A DNA stretch of 35,514 nt from an uncultured Rhodospirillales bacterium (GCA_903924855.1 CAIYCW010000037.1:1-35514), one strand, 5' to 3'. Shown: positions 14,602 through 23,941, counted from the first letter of the stretch. Program-made: numbers and translations. Notes: generated from the sequence alone by a model not told the origin.

Positions 14602-16223
14602 CGCATATCCCCGACATCAAGCTCGACACCGCGGTGCTCGACACCGCCCATATCGGCGACATCAAGGGGGCCCTGGGCACGATCCGTGTGGGGGACACCG
14701 GGGCGCGCAAAGGGCTGTGGGCGAAGTTCCGCACGCTGCTGGCCATTATCGGCCCCGGTCTGATCGTGATGGTGGGCGACAACGATGCCGGCGCCTTTGC
14801 CACCTACACCCAGGCCGGACAGAACTATGGCACGTCGCTGCTGTGGACGCTGCTGCTGCTGGTGCCGGTGCTGTATGTGAATCAGGAGATGGTGCTGCGC
14901 CTGGGCGCTGTGACCGGGGTTGGCCATGCGCGGTTGATCTTTGCCCGATTTGGCCGATTCTGGGGCGCGTTCAGCGTGATCGACCTGTTCGTGCTCAACG
15001 GGTTGACCATCGTCACCGAATTCATCGGCATTTCGCTGGGGCTCGATTATCTTGGTCTGCCCAAGCTGTGGGGCGTGGGGATTGCCGCCATCGTCACCAT
15101 GCTGGCGGCCGCGACCGGGGATTTTCGCCGGTTCGAGCGTTTTGCCCTGCTGCTCTGCCTGGGCAGCCTGCTGCTGGTGCCGGTGCTGGTTGCAAGCCAT
15201 CCGCCGCTGGGACAGGTGGCGCATGACTTCCTGATCCCGGGCCTGCCGGCGCATGGCGCGCTTGCCGATGTGATGCTGCTGATCATCGGCATTGTGGGCA
15301 CCACCGTGGCGCCCTGGCAGCTGTTCTTCCAGCAGAGCTACGTGATCGACAAGCGCATCACCCCGGCCTTCATTCCCTATGAGAAGGTCGATCTCTGGGT
15401 CGGCATCGTGGTGGTGATCCTCGGCGCGGTTGCGATGATGGCGTTCTGCGCGCAGGCTTTCACCGGCACCGCCGATTTCGGCCAGTTCAGCGACGCCGGC
15501 GGGGTTGCCACGGGGCTTGATAAATATGTCAGCCACGCCGCCGGCACGCTGTTTGCGGTGGCGTTGATCGATGCCTCGATCATCGGGGCGGCGGCGGTGT
15601 CGCTGTCCACCGCCTATGCCATCGGCGACACGCTGCAGGTCAAGCACTCGCTGCACCGCAAGGCGAGCGATGCGATCGGGTTCTATCTCGTCTATGCCGG
15701 GCTGATCGCCTGTGCGGCGGCCCTGGTGCTGATGCCGGATGCGCCGCTGGGGCTGGTGACCGAGGCTGTGCAGTCCCTGGCGGGGGTGCTGCTGCCGTCC
15801 GCCACGGTGTTCCTGCTGCTGCTGTGCAATGACCGCGCGGTGCTGGGGCCGTGGGTGAACGGGCGGTGGACCAACATCTTCACCGGGGCGGTGATTGCCG
15901 TGCTGGTGACGATGTCGGTCGTGCTCACAGCCTCGGTGCTGTTTCCGGAGATCACCGGGCGGCAGATTGTGGAGATTCTGATCGCGGGGGCGGTGCTGTC
16001 GGTTGTGGGGGGGCTGATCACGCTGCGTGTGCGGCGCATGACGGCTGATCCCCTGCCTGTTCAAGCCGAGCGGAAGCTGTGGCGGATGCCACCGGTGGCA
16101 AGCCTGGCACCTGCGGTGATGAGCCCGAGCACCAAGGTCTGGATGCTGGTGCTGCGAGCCTATCTGGTTCTCGCGGTGGGGCTGGTTGTGGTGCGAGTGG
16201 TGCAGCTGGCGCTGGCGGGCTGA
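14598..16223 (+). CDS. Nramp-family divalent metal transporter with atypical metal-site motifs
   Basis: The predicted 541-residue inner membrane protein has about 11 hydrophobic segments and a soluble N-terminal extension of some 45 residues. TM1 begins IIGPGLIVMVGDNDAGAFATY. The family motif DPGN reads D63-A64-G65-A66. In TM6 the canonical MPHN reads A238-P239-W240-Q241 (TTVAPWQLFFQQS). The TM1 asparagine and TM6 methionine that bind manganese or iron in classic MntH/DMT are therefore absent. Nramp-related magnesium transporters are known to differ at these positions, so Mg or another ion is possible. It is convergent with the kinase gene 27 bp away. I avoid the name mntH for this reason. 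Confidence 0.85.
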   Translation: MTHIPDIKLDTAVLDTAHIGDIKGALGTIRVGDTGARKGLWAKFRTLLAIIGPGLIVMVGDNDAGAFATYTQAGQNYGTSLLWTLLLLVPVLYVNQEMVLRLGAVTGVGHARLIFARFGRFWGAFSVIDLFVLNGLTIVTEFIGISLGLDYLGLPKLWGVGIAAIVTMLAAATGDFRRFERFALLLCLGSLLLVPVLVASHPPLGQVAHDFLIPGLPAHGALADVMLLIIGIVGTTVAPWQLFFQQSYVIDKRITPAFIPYEKVDLWVGIVVVILGAVAMMAFCAQAFTGTADFGQFSDAGGVATGLDKYVSHAAGTLFAVALIDASIIGAAAVSLSTAYAIGDTLQVKHSLHRKASDAIGFYLVYAGLIACAAALVLMPDAPLGLVTEAVQSLAGVLLPSATVFLLLLCNDRAVLGPWVNGRWTNIFTGAVIAVLVTMSVVLTASVLFPEITGRQIVEILIAGAVLSVVGGLITLRVRRMTADPLPVQAERKLWRMPPVASLAPAVMSPSTKVWMLVLRAYLVLAVGLVVVRVVQLALAG

Positions 16224-16250
16224 TGAGGCGTGCGGCCGGCACGGATCGCT

Positions 16251-18458
16251 TCAGGCCGATGCGATCGGCAGGGTGACCTCGAACTCCGCACCGCCTGGCA
16301 CGTTGCGCACCGAGATGCGCCCGCCCATCTGAGCCACGATGTTGTAGCTGATCGACAGGCCAAGCCCGGTGCCTTCACCGGAGGCCTTGGTGGTGAAGAA
16401 CGGCTCGAAGATGCGCGGCAGCACATGCTCCGGGATGCCGCCGGCCTGATCGCTCACCGTCAGACGCACGATGCGTGCATCCGCACGCGCGCTGATCCGC
16501 ACATGCTGCGGCTGCAGGGGGTCGGCTGGCTGGGTGTGATAGGCGTCGCACGCATTGCCCACCAGGTTGAGCACGAACTGTTCCAGAGGTACCGGCTTGG
16601 CCAGCACCGCGGGCAGATCCTCCGGCAGGTCGATCAGCAGCGCCACCTTGGTGTTGGAGAGTTTGCTGCCCAGCAGCAGCCGCGCGTCCATCACCACCTG
16701 GCGCAGATCCACCGGGACGAGATCGCCATCGCCGGTGCGGCCGAAGACGCGCATATGGTCGATGATGTTGGCGGCGCGATGGGCCATGTCGGTGATCAGC
16801 TCCAGCTTGCGCGACACAGGTTCGACCACGCCGCTCTGCGCCGGATCGATCCTGTCGAGCCTGCGGACCGCGTTCTCGGCGGCAAGGCTGATCGAGGATA
16901 GCGGTTGGTTGAGCTCATGGGCGATGCCGGCTGCGAGTTCCCCCAGCGTTGCCAGCTTGGCGGATTGCGCGAGCTGGGCCTCCACCTCCCGCTCGGCGGT
17001 GACATCGGTCCAGATCACCACCAGATCGCGCCCGCCATCGGGGCCGATGCTGGCGGAGATGCGCGCGCGCAGACGGCGCAGACTGAAGTTGCGATGCCGG
17101 GCGGTCATCTCGACCACACCATGCCCCGCTACCAGGGCCGCGCGCTGGCGTTCGCGCAGCAAGGCGAGGTCCTGCGGGTCGAGCACGGTTGCGATCCAGT
17201 CCGGTGCGCGGACCTCCTGCGCGGAGTAGCCGGTCAGCTGTTCGACATTGTCGGAGACGAAGACGGTGCGCCATCCGGATGCGGGGTCCTGGCGCATCTT
17301 CACCACAGTGGCCGGCAGGGCCGCGATCAGCTGCTCCAGCTCATGCGCCACGACCAGCCGCGCCCGTTCGGCAGCGCCCCAGGACAGCCGGGACTGGGCG
17401 GCCATCGCCAGCGCCCGGCGCTCGCGGCGCAAGGTGAGCAGGGCGCCGATGACCATCACCTCGACCACGCCGATCGCAGCGCCCAGCCACCACGCATAGT
17501 GCCGCCAGCGGGACAGGGCGGAGTTCAGCGTCAAGGAGACCTGGACGCGCAGCGGATAGGGACCGACGCGGTGGGCCGCGATGATGCGCTCGATCCCGCG
17601 CAGCGGCGCCCGCCCGATCGTAAGCATCGAATCCTCGCCATTGGCGAGACCCGCCAACACCACCGGATTGTTGAAGCCCATCGGCTCATCCGCGCGTTGC
17701 GGATATTGCACCAGCACCAGGCCGTCCTCACGCAACAGGCTGATATCGCCGCCAGATTCGGGCATCGAGCGGCGGTAGAGATTGCTGAAATAGGTGAGAT
17801 CAAGGCTGGCGGTGACCAGCCCGACCAGCTGCCCCTCGGCGTTGGTGATCCGCCGGGCTGCGATCACCGAATCCTGGTTCCATTTGGAGATTGGCCCGGG
17901 CGGGCTGAACATCAGCTGGTCGGTGTTGCGGCCGGTGAAATACTGAAAGCCTGGGGATTGCGCATAGCTTGCCGGTTCATTCGGGTTGTGGCCCACCAGT
18001 TCGACCGGCCGCCCGCCTGCATCGATCAGCTGCATGCCGCGCAGCTGCTGCAGGCCCCGGAGACGGCTGCGCAGATCGTCCTGCAGTTCGCCGCTTTGCG
18101 CGAAGCTGTGAAATTCCTCGATCGTGCTGATCTTCTGGCGGCTGGCCCGGCTGATGATCGTGGTTTCGATGAGGTTGATGGTCTCGATGGCGCGCTGCGC
18201 CTGATCGGCCAGCAAGGCGGCACGTGCCTCCAGCGACTGGCTGGCCAGATCCAGCGATTCCTCGCGGGCCTGATAGCCGCCGATCAGGCCGATGATGGCA
18301 ACCGCGAACCCCACGATGCAGATGAACACGGAGGCGCGGTCCAGCCCGGCCCAGCGCCGATGCGAGGCCTGGTCGGACCCTGCCACCCGGATGGGTGCAC
18401 CACGCTGCGACATCGCGTCCGATGCGGTTTCAGCCTGCGACCCGCGCCAGATCCGCAT
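16251..18458 (-). CDS. Membrane sensor histidine kinase (Cache-PAS-HisKA-HATPase), paralogue 1
   Basis: The protein has about 735 residues. Reading in order, there is one membrane segment at 43-61 and an extracytoplasmic double-Cache-like domain of about 260 residues. A second membrane segment at 322-343, a PAS-like region (about 375-490) and WTDVTAERE follow. The HisKA box IAHELNQPLSSIS has phospho-acceptor H514, and the ATPase domain has NACDAY (635-640), DQAGGI, FEPFFTTK and GTGLGLSIS. The NtrB/DctB-like type normally phosphorylates a separate response regulator, and none is encoded nearby. I choose ATG 18458 because AAGAGG lies about 5 nt before it; a GTG at 18476 is possible. It follows its paralogue after a 147-nt gap. 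Confidence 0.92.
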   Translation of the reverse strand: MRIWRGSQAETASDAMSQRGAPIRVAGSDQASHRRWAGLDRASVFICIVGFAVAIIGLIGGYQAREESLDLASQSLEARAALLADQAQRAIETINLIETTIISRASRQKISTIEEFHSFAQSGELQDDLRSRLRGLQQLRGMQLIDAGGRPVELVGHNPNEPASYAQSPGFQYFTGRNTDQLMFSPPGPISKWNQDSVIAARRITNAEGQLVGLVTASLDLTYFSNLYRRSMPESGGDISLLREDGLVLVQYPQRADEPMGFNNPVVLAGLANGEDSMLTIGRAPLRGIERIIAAHRVGPYPLRVQVSLTLNSALSRWRHYAWWLGAAIGVVEVMVIGALLTLRRERRALAMAAQSRLSWGAAERARLVVAHELEQLIAALPATVVKMRQDPASGWRTVFVSDNVEQLTGYSAQEVRAPDWIATVLDPQDLALLRERQRAALVAGHGVVEMTARHRNFSLRRLRARISASIGPDGGRDLVVIWTDVTAEREVEAQLAQSAKLATLGELAAGIAHELNQPLSSISLAAENAVRRLDRIDPAQSGVVEPVSRKLELITDMAHRAANIIDHMRVFGRTGDGDLVPVDLRQVVMDARLLLGSKLSNTKVALLIDLPEDLPAVLAKPVPLEQFVLNLVGNACDAYHTQPADPLQPQHVRISARADARIVRLTVSDQAGGIPEHVLPRIFEPFFTTKASGEGTGLGLSISYNIVAQMGGRISVRNVPGGAEFEVTLPIASA

Positions 18459-18605
18459 GGTTTCCTCTTGCGACACTCTTCATTAAAGCGAAATTTCCAA
18501 AAAATTCGGCCGCCCTTCCATGGGCAGATGATAGCAATCTCCGGCCGTGATGTGTGAGATATATCAAGGATTGGACAAAGTTCCGCAGAAATCTCTGTTT
18601 TGAGA

Positions 18606-20834
18606 TCACGCCGGGGCTGCCAGCGTGTCCGGCTGGAAGTCCGGCGCCAGAGGCAGGGTGATGATGAACTCCGCCCCGCCATCGACATTGCGGACCGTGA
18701 TCTGGCCACGCATGTCGACGATGATGCCGTAGCTGATCGACAGACCGAGCCCGGTGCCCTGCCCCACCGGCTTGGTGGTGAAGAACGGCTCGAACACCCG
18801 TGGCAGCACGGTTTCGGCGATGCCGCCGGCATGATCCGCGATGCTGATGCGCATCGCCTGCTCGCACACCCTGGCCGAGATCGTCACTGTCTTCGGTGTG
18901 TCGGGCTGCGCCGGTTCGCGGTCCTGCCGGTCGGCATAGGCATCGCAGGCATTGGCCACCACGTTGAGCAGCACCTGTTCCAGCGGCACCGACCTGGCCA
19001 ACATTGGTGGCAGATCGTCCGGCACGTCATAGACCAGCAGCACGCCTGCCTGTTGCAGCTTGCCACGCAGCAGCGCCACCATGTCGTGCAGCAGCGGCAT
19101 CAGCTGCACCGGATGGCTTGGTGTTTCCTCGTTGCGGCCGAAGATGCGCATGTGATCGACGATCTCGGAGGCGCGCATCGCGAGGTCGGAGATCAGGTTG
19201 AGTTTCTGGGTCACGGTCTCGCCCGGATCGTCCATCCGGTGCAGGCTGCGGGCCGCGTTCTCGGCGGCGAGGCTGATGGAGGCGAGCGGCTGGTTCAGCT
19301 CGTGCGCCATGCCGGTGGCAAGCTCGCCCAGAGTGGCGAGCTTGCTGGTCTGCAGCAGCTGCGCCTGCATCTCGCGTTCGGCGGTGACGTCCGTCCAGAC
19401 CATGACCAGCTCGGCACCGCCATCCTCGGTGCGCACGGCGGCGATCTTGGCGCTGAGACGCAGGATGCGGCGTGCGCGGTTGCGGAAATTGACCTCGATG
19501 GTGGATTGGCCATGCGCCAGCGCTTCCTCCAGGCCGCGCTGCAGGGCGATGCTGCCTTGCAGATCCAGCCGGGATAACAGGAATTTCGGGTAGCTGAGCT
19601 GCTTGATCGAAAAACCGGTCAGGCTGGTGATGGCGGGCGAGATGAAGCGGGTGATCCAATCGCCCTCCGCCACGCGCTCCAGCCGCACCACGGTGCCGGG
19701 CATGATGGCGACCAGCCGCTCCAGCTCCTGCGCGCCGGCCAGGCGTTGGCGTTCCGCCTCGGCGTTGGTCTCCCGCAGCGCCTCGATGCCGGCCTGGGCT
19801 GCGGCACGTTTGCGCAGCACGATCAGGATGCCGGCGATCATCGCCTCGGTCAGCAGCACCGACAGCACCAGCAATTGCAGCTGTGCCATCCAGGGTTTCA
19901 GCGCTGCTGCCGTGGTGATCGAGGCGTCCAGCCGCAGCGGATAATGGGCCACGCGCTGGGCCGCGACGAGGCGCTGCTGACCGGTGACGAGGCCTTGGCC
20001 GATCGGCACCAGCACGGATTGCATGCCCGGCTTGAGCATCTGGAAGGATTTCAGGGCGGGGAATTTGCGGCCGATCACCTCGGAACGCTCCGGCACGATG
20101 ACCAGCATCGTCGCATCATCGCGCAGCAGCGCCACGGTATGCCAGTCATTCGGCAGCATGCGTCCGTAGAAAGTTGCGAAATACGACAGATTGACCGCAG
20201 CCCCGACCACGCCGATCAGCGTGCCATCCGGCGCCTTGATCTGACGCGTCATCAGCATCAGCCAGCCATGGGTGTCCGGATCGTAATAGGGCGCACCGAA
20301 GATCGGACCTTCGGCGCCAGGGGCCAGAAAATCCTGAAAGGATGGGCGCCTGGAATCATCGCGGCCCACCTCGTCAGGCCTGCGGGTGGAGAACAGCAGG
20401 GTGCCGGAGACGCCATTGACCGCGATGGATCGGATCTGAGGCAGGGTGCTGATGCGTTCGCGCAGATCCTCCAGCACGGTGGGATCGGCCATGAAGGCGG
20501 CCAGGGCGCGCTGGTCGGTGATCTTGGCCCGCCGTATCCGGCTGAGCAGCACACGCTCCACCAGATCGACAGTGTCCAGGGCATGGCTGGTGCCCTCGGC
20601 CAGATTGGCGGCGCGGGATTGCATGGCCCGCTCGCCGCCGGCCATGATCTGCTGGCGGGTGTTCAGCGCCAGGACCACCGCCATGACGAGGGTGACCAGG
20701 CCGATGGCCAGCAAAGCCACCTCCTCCAGCCGGCGGGGCAGCAGGGTGCGAAAGGCATCAGCAAGCCAACGCCTTGGGCGTGCCGGATGGTCTTCTTGCC
20801 GGTTCAACACCGCAGTCTCGCTCAAACGCTCCAC
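18606..20834 (-). CDS. Membrane sensor histidine kinase (Cache-PAS-HisKA-HATPase), paralogue 2
   Basis: This 742-residue kinase has the same architecture as the next gene downstream. Membrane segments are at about 38-57 and 318-340 around a Cache-like sensor (APYYDPDTHGWLMLMTRQI is typical of that fold). A PAS-like region, WTDVTAERE, the H-box MAHELNQPLASIS with H511, NACDAY, DHAGGI, FEPFFTTK and GTGLGLSIS follow. The sensor domains differ much more than the kinase cores, so the pair may sense different ligands. The only reasonable start is GTG 20834, with a poor ribosome site. A weak promoter-like pair (TTGCTT 20899-20894, TAACCG 20876-20871, 17-bp spacing) lies upstream, in the 104-nt gap after the dehydrogenase gene. 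Confidence 0.9.
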   Translation of the reverse strand: MERLSETAVLNRQEDHPARPRRWLADAFRTLLPRRLEEVALLAIGLVTLVMAVVLALNTRQQIMAGGERAMQSRAANLAEGTSHALDTVDLVERVLLSRIRRAKITDQRALAAFMADPTVLEDLRERISTLPQIRSIAVNGVSGTLLFSTRRPDEVGRDDSRRPSFQDFLAPGAEGPIFGAPYYDPDTHGWLMLMTRQIKAPDGTLIGVVGAAVNLSYFATFYGRMLPNDWHTVALLRDDATMLVIVPERSEVIGRKFPALKSFQMLKPGMQSVLVPIGQGLVTGQQRLVAAQRVAHYPLRLDASITTAAALKPWMAQLQLLVLSVLLTEAMIAGILIVLRKRAAAQAGIEALRETNAEAERQRLAGAQELERLVAIMPGTVVRLERVAEGDWITRFISPAITSLTGFSIKQLSYPKFLLSRLDLQGSIALQRGLEEALAHGQSTIEVNFRNRARRILRLSAKIAAVRTEDGGAELVMVWTDVTAEREMQAQLLQTSKLATLGELATGMAHELNQPLASISLAAENAARSLHRMDDPGETVTQKLNLISDLAMRASEIVDHMRIFGRNEETPSHPVQLMPLLHDMVALLRGKLQQAGVLLVYDVPDDLPPMLARSVPLEQVLLNVVANACDAYADRQDREPAQPDTPKTVTISARVCEQAMRISIADHAGGIAETVLPRVFEPFFTTKPVGQGTGLGLSISYGIIVDMRGQITVRNVDGGAEFIITLPLAPDFQPDTLAAPA

Positions 20835-20938
20835 TCCGCGACAGCGCCAGGGGTGGGCGCCCTCTGTCGTCGGTTACAGGCTACACGCCCGCGAAGCAAA
20901 ATTTGAGTCAGGAAACATTACCGGAGATTGGCGATGTT

Positions 20939-21703
20939 TCACTTTCCGGCACGAGACAGCAGGGCAAAGAACAGCCGTGCCGGCAGCAGCTGCAGCACCT
21001 TCAGCGGCCAGGCGAGCTGCCAGGGGAAGGTGATCTCGAACCCGCCGCGCTGCAGACCGCGGGCGATGCGGCGGGCGGCATCGTCGGTCTCCAGCAGGAA
21101 GGGCATCGGGAACTGGTTCACCGCCGTCATTGGGGTGCGCACGAAGCCCGGGTTGATCACCTGCATGGTCACGTTGTGCTTCATCAGGTCGAAGCGCAGG
21201 CTTTCGGCGAGTGCGATGAGGGCGGCCTTGCTGGCGCCATAGGCGCCGCCGCGCGGCAGGCCGCGATAGCCGGCAACCGAGGCGACGATGGCGATCTGGC
21301 CGGATTTGCGCGCCAGCATGGCCGGCATCACGGCGGCAAGACAGGCGGCGGTGCCGTTGAGATTGACCTCGATCTGATGGCGGAAGGCGGTGAGATCGAA
21401 ATCCTCCGCTCCCATCTCCTGCCAGGCGCCGGCGTTGAGCACGGCAAGGGCCACGGCTTTGCCGGTCTCGGCTTCCGCCTTGGCGACGAGACCGCGCATC
21501 GCCTCGGCATCGGTGATGTCGCCGGGCGCTGCGATGACCTGGCCGGGATGGGCTTCGGCCAGGGCGGCCAGCCGGTCGGCCCCGCGGGCGGTGGCGATCA
21601 CCGTCCAGCCTGCTGTGGCCAGCTCCGCCACCAGGGCGGCGCCGATGCCGGTGGAGGCGCCGGTGATCCAGGCAAGGCCGTCCTTGGGTGTGGCGATGCT
21701 CAT
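20939..21703 (-). CDS. Short-chain dehydrogenase/reductase (SDR)
   Basis: The 254-residue classical SDR oxidises or reduces an alcohol/carbonyl with NAD(P). The cofactor site is TGASTGIG (14-21), followed by NAG (90-92), N114, S142, and YGASK with catalytic Y155 and K159. The hydrophobic tail (ITFPWQLAWPLKVLQLL) suggests a membrane-associated or lipid substrate. The arginine after strand 2 (ATARGADR) suggests NADPH. The ATG overlaps the photolyase stop by 4 bp. SDR genes of this kind occur beside photolyase and cyclopropane-synthase-like genes in other proteobacteria, so a role in the same stress response is plausible. Confidence 0.92.
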   Translation of the reverse strand: MSIATPKDGLAWITGASTGIGAALVAELATAGWTVIATARGADRLAALAEAHPGQVIAAPGDITDAEAMRGLVAKAEAETGKAVALAVLNAGAWQEMGAEDFDLTAFRHQIEVNLNGTAACLAAVMPAMLARKSGQIAIVASVAGYRGLPRGGAYGASKAALIALAESLRFDLMKHNVTMQVINPGFVRTPMTAVNQFPMPFLLETDDAARRIARGLQRGGFEITFPWQLAWPLKVLQLLPARLFFALLSRAGK

Positions 21704-23235
21704 ATCATCTCTCCGTGATCGAGGGCGGTGAGCACCGCACCCGCCTGCGCCCTTGTGGCGGCAAGCCTGGCCGGTGCCATTTTCGCAAGTCCCATCAGCG
21801 GCATCGCCATGCGCGGATTGCCGCGGAAGCGCTCGGCGTTGCGGGCGATGAAATCCCAGTAGAGCGCGTTGAACGGGCAGGCGCGCGGGCCGGTGGCCTG
21901 TTTCACGTCATAGGCGCAATGGCCGCAATGGTCGCTCATCTTGTTGATATAGGCGCCGGAGGCGGCATAGGGCTTGGAGCCGACCACCCCGCCATCGGCG
22001 AACAGCGCCATGCCGCGCGTGTTGGGCATCTCGACCCATTCATAGGCGTCCGCATAGACGGCGAGATACCAGCGATCGACCTCATCCGGGTGCAGGCCGG
22101 CAAGCAGGGCGAAATTGCCGGTGATCATCAGGCGCTGGATGTGGTGGGCATAGGCGTTGCGGCTGGTGCCGCGCACCGCCTCCGCCACGCAGCGCATGCG
22201 GGTCTGGCCGGTCCAGTAGAAATCCGGCAGCGCCCGTGTGGCGCCGAGCGCGTTGAGATGGCGGTAGCCGGGCATGCGCAGCCAGTAGATGCCGCGGATG
22301 AATTCGCGCCAGCCCAACACCTGGCGGATGAAGCCCTCCACCGCATTCAGCGGGGCGGTGCCCGCGTGATAGGCGCGCTCCGCCGCGCGGCAGATCTCCA
22401 GCGCTTCCAGCAGGCCCAGATTGAGCGAGGTGGAGATCAGGCTGTGGAACAGGAAGTCGCTGCCATCCTGCATGGCGTCCTGCCAGTCGCCGAAATGCTC
22501 CAGGCGCTGGGTGAGGAAGGCCTCGAAGGCGGATTGCGCCTGGGCGTGGGTGACCGGCCAGGCGAAATCCGAGGCTTTGCCGATGTGGTTGCCGAAACGC
22601 TGGGCCACGAGGGCGATCACCTCGGTGGTGATCTCGTCCGGCGCGAAGCGGGGCGCGGTTGGGGCCACGAGGCCCTGCGGCAGGCGCTTGCGGTTTTCGG
22701 CGTCGAAATTCCATTGCTCGCCGCAGGGTGCCCCATCCTCCATCAGAATGTCGTGCTGGCGGCGCATCTCGCGGTAGAAGAACTCCATGCGCAGGGATTT
22801 GCGCCCGGCCGCCCAGGCGGCGAACTGGGGCCGGCTGCACAGGAAGCGGTCATCCTGGCGGATCTCGACCGGCAGGCCGGTGGCGGCCTCAAGGCCCAGC
22901 ATGTCCTGCTCCACGCGCCATTCGCCAGGCTCGGTTGCGATGATGCGGCTGGCTTCGAACTCGCCCGCCCGGCGGGCGATCTCGGAGCGCAGGGCGTGGG
23001 TGTTGTCCGGGTCATCGAGCCTTGTGTAGGCCACGTTTATGCCGCGCGCCCGCAGCTCGGCTGCGAAATGGCGCATGGCGGCGAGCACCAGGACGATCTT
23101 CTGGGCGTGGTGCGGCACATAGGTGCATTCCTCCTGCACCTCCGCCATCACAACCACATCGGACGGGCCGAGATCACGCAGGCTGGCAAGCCCGTGCGAG
23201 AGCTGGTCGCCAAGGACGATGCGCAGCGTGGTCAC
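21700..23235 (-). CDS. phrB/cryB: Iron-sulfur (6-4) photolyase / CryPro cryptochrome
   Basis: The 511-residue protein belongs to the FeS-BCP group, which repairs (6-4) photoproducts or acts as a light sensor. The start LRIVLGDQLS and the FAD region (GWREFIRGIYW, SRNAYAHHIQRLMITGNF) are typical. Four cysteines, C349, C437, C440 and C453 (MRC, DHCGHC, RACPFN), match the [4Fe-4S] ligands of the Agrobacterium enzyme (C350, C438, C441, C454 as I recall). I choose GTG 23235 because it overlaps the upstream stop (GTGA) and gives the family N-terminus. A longer reading adds 25 foreign residues. It is the middle gene of a three-gene coupled operon. Confidence 0.95.
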   Translation of the reverse strand: MTTLRIVLGDQLSHGLASLRDLGPSDVVVMAEVQEECTYVPHHAQKIVLVLAAMRHFAAELRARGINVAYTRLDDPDNTHALRSEIARRAGEFEASRIIATEPGEWRVEQDMLGLEAATGLPVEIRQDDRFLCSRPQFAAWAAGRKSLRMEFFYREMRRQHDILMEDGAPCGEQWNFDAENRKRLPQGLVAPTAPRFAPDEITTEVIALVAQRFGNHIGKASDFAWPVTHAQAQSAFEAFLTQRLEHFGDWQDAMQDGSDFLFHSLISTSLNLGLLEALEICRAAERAYHAGTAPLNAVEGFIRQVLGWREFIRGIYWLRMPGYRHLNALGATRALPDFYWTGQTRMRCVAEAVRGTSRNAYAHHIQRLMITGNFALLAGLHPDEVDRWYLAVYADAYEWVEMPNTRGMALFADGGVVGSKPYAASGAYINKMSDHCGHCAYDVKQATGPRACPFNALYWDFIARNAERFRGNPRMAMPLMGLAKMAPARLAATRAQAGAVLTALDHGEMI

Positions 23236-23888
23236 AGTTTTTGATACGAGATGCGCGAGCCGCGCTTGGCGAATTCCAGCGCCACCCAATGGCCTTGCGC
23301 GTCGTACCAAAGGTCGATCGGCAGGTCGCCGCTGAGCTGGAAATGCTGGGCCTGCATTTCTCCCGAGGGCTGCGCCAGCGTCTCGCGCCCGAGATCTGCC
23401 ACCGTGACCTCGAACAGCCGGCCATCCTGCGAGTTGATCAGCTGGTCCTGCACCATGGCGCGGTTCCAGTAGGTGGTGGGCAGCACGCCGGGCGGCGCCA
23501 CGTAGCGCTGGGTCTGGCTGCCCTCCACCACCATGCCCTCGGGCTGGATGGCGGCCTTCAGATATTCGTCCGATCCATCATCGTCGGTCTTGCTGGTCAT
23601 GCCGACGAAGCGGCCGTCGCGCCAGCGTTCGATGCCGCGATGGCTGTAGTGATAGACGGTGAACGGGCCGAGCTTGACCGCGATGTCGATCTCGATCGAG
23701 ACGGCCAGCGAGCCGTCGGCCTCGGCGAAGCGCAGCGTGTGCAGCCCCACCTCGGTGCCGTTGCGCAGGATGCGAAAGGCGATCTTGCGCGAGGCCGGGA
23801 TCGGCAGAGCGGGTGGAGTTGCGGCGCCGGCGCTGCGGGGTGCACACAACGCAAGTGGGGCGGCGAGCAGGTTTCGTCGCGCGATCAT
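23232..23888 (-). CDS. DUF6134 family protein with Tat-like signal peptide
   Basis: The protein has 218 residues. The N-terminus MIARRNLLAAPLALCAPRSAGA has a twin arginine followed by a hydrophobic stretch and a small-residue cleavage site, so export (perhaps by Tat) is likely. The mature part is beta-rich, with FRILRNGTEVGLHTLRF, YHYSHRGIERWRDGRF, a central YVAPPGVLPTTYWN and a closing WVALEFAKRGSRISY, as in DUF6134. The function is unknown. A start at 23948 is also open, but it would bury the signal. It is first in the operon and its TGA overlaps the photolyase GTG. Confidence 0.8.
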   Translation of the reverse strand: MIARRNLLAAPLALCAPRSAGAATPPALPIPASRKIAFRILRNGTEVGLHTLRFAEADGSLAVSIEIDIAVKLGPFTVYHYSHRGIERWRDGRFVGMTSKTDDDGSDEYLKAAIQPEGMVVEGSQTQRYVAPPGVLPTTYWNRAMVQDQLINSQDGRLFEVTVADLGRETLAQPSGEMQAQHFQLSGDLPIDLWYDAQGHWVALEFAKRGSRISYQKL

Positions 23889-23941
23889 ACCGTTCAACCA
23901 TCCATGGAACATCAGCCCCGCAGATTTGGCCTCCCTGCACG

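Noticed and set aside
14529-16064. Long minus-strand frame opposite the Nramp-like gene
   Set aside because: It is a histidine and glutamine-rich shadow of the third codon positions. The membrane protein on the other strand is certain.
18584-18608. Terminator directly after paralogue 2 of the histidine kinases
   Set aside because: Only a 5-bp AT-rich stem with a short, interrupted T run is visible, which is too weak to call.
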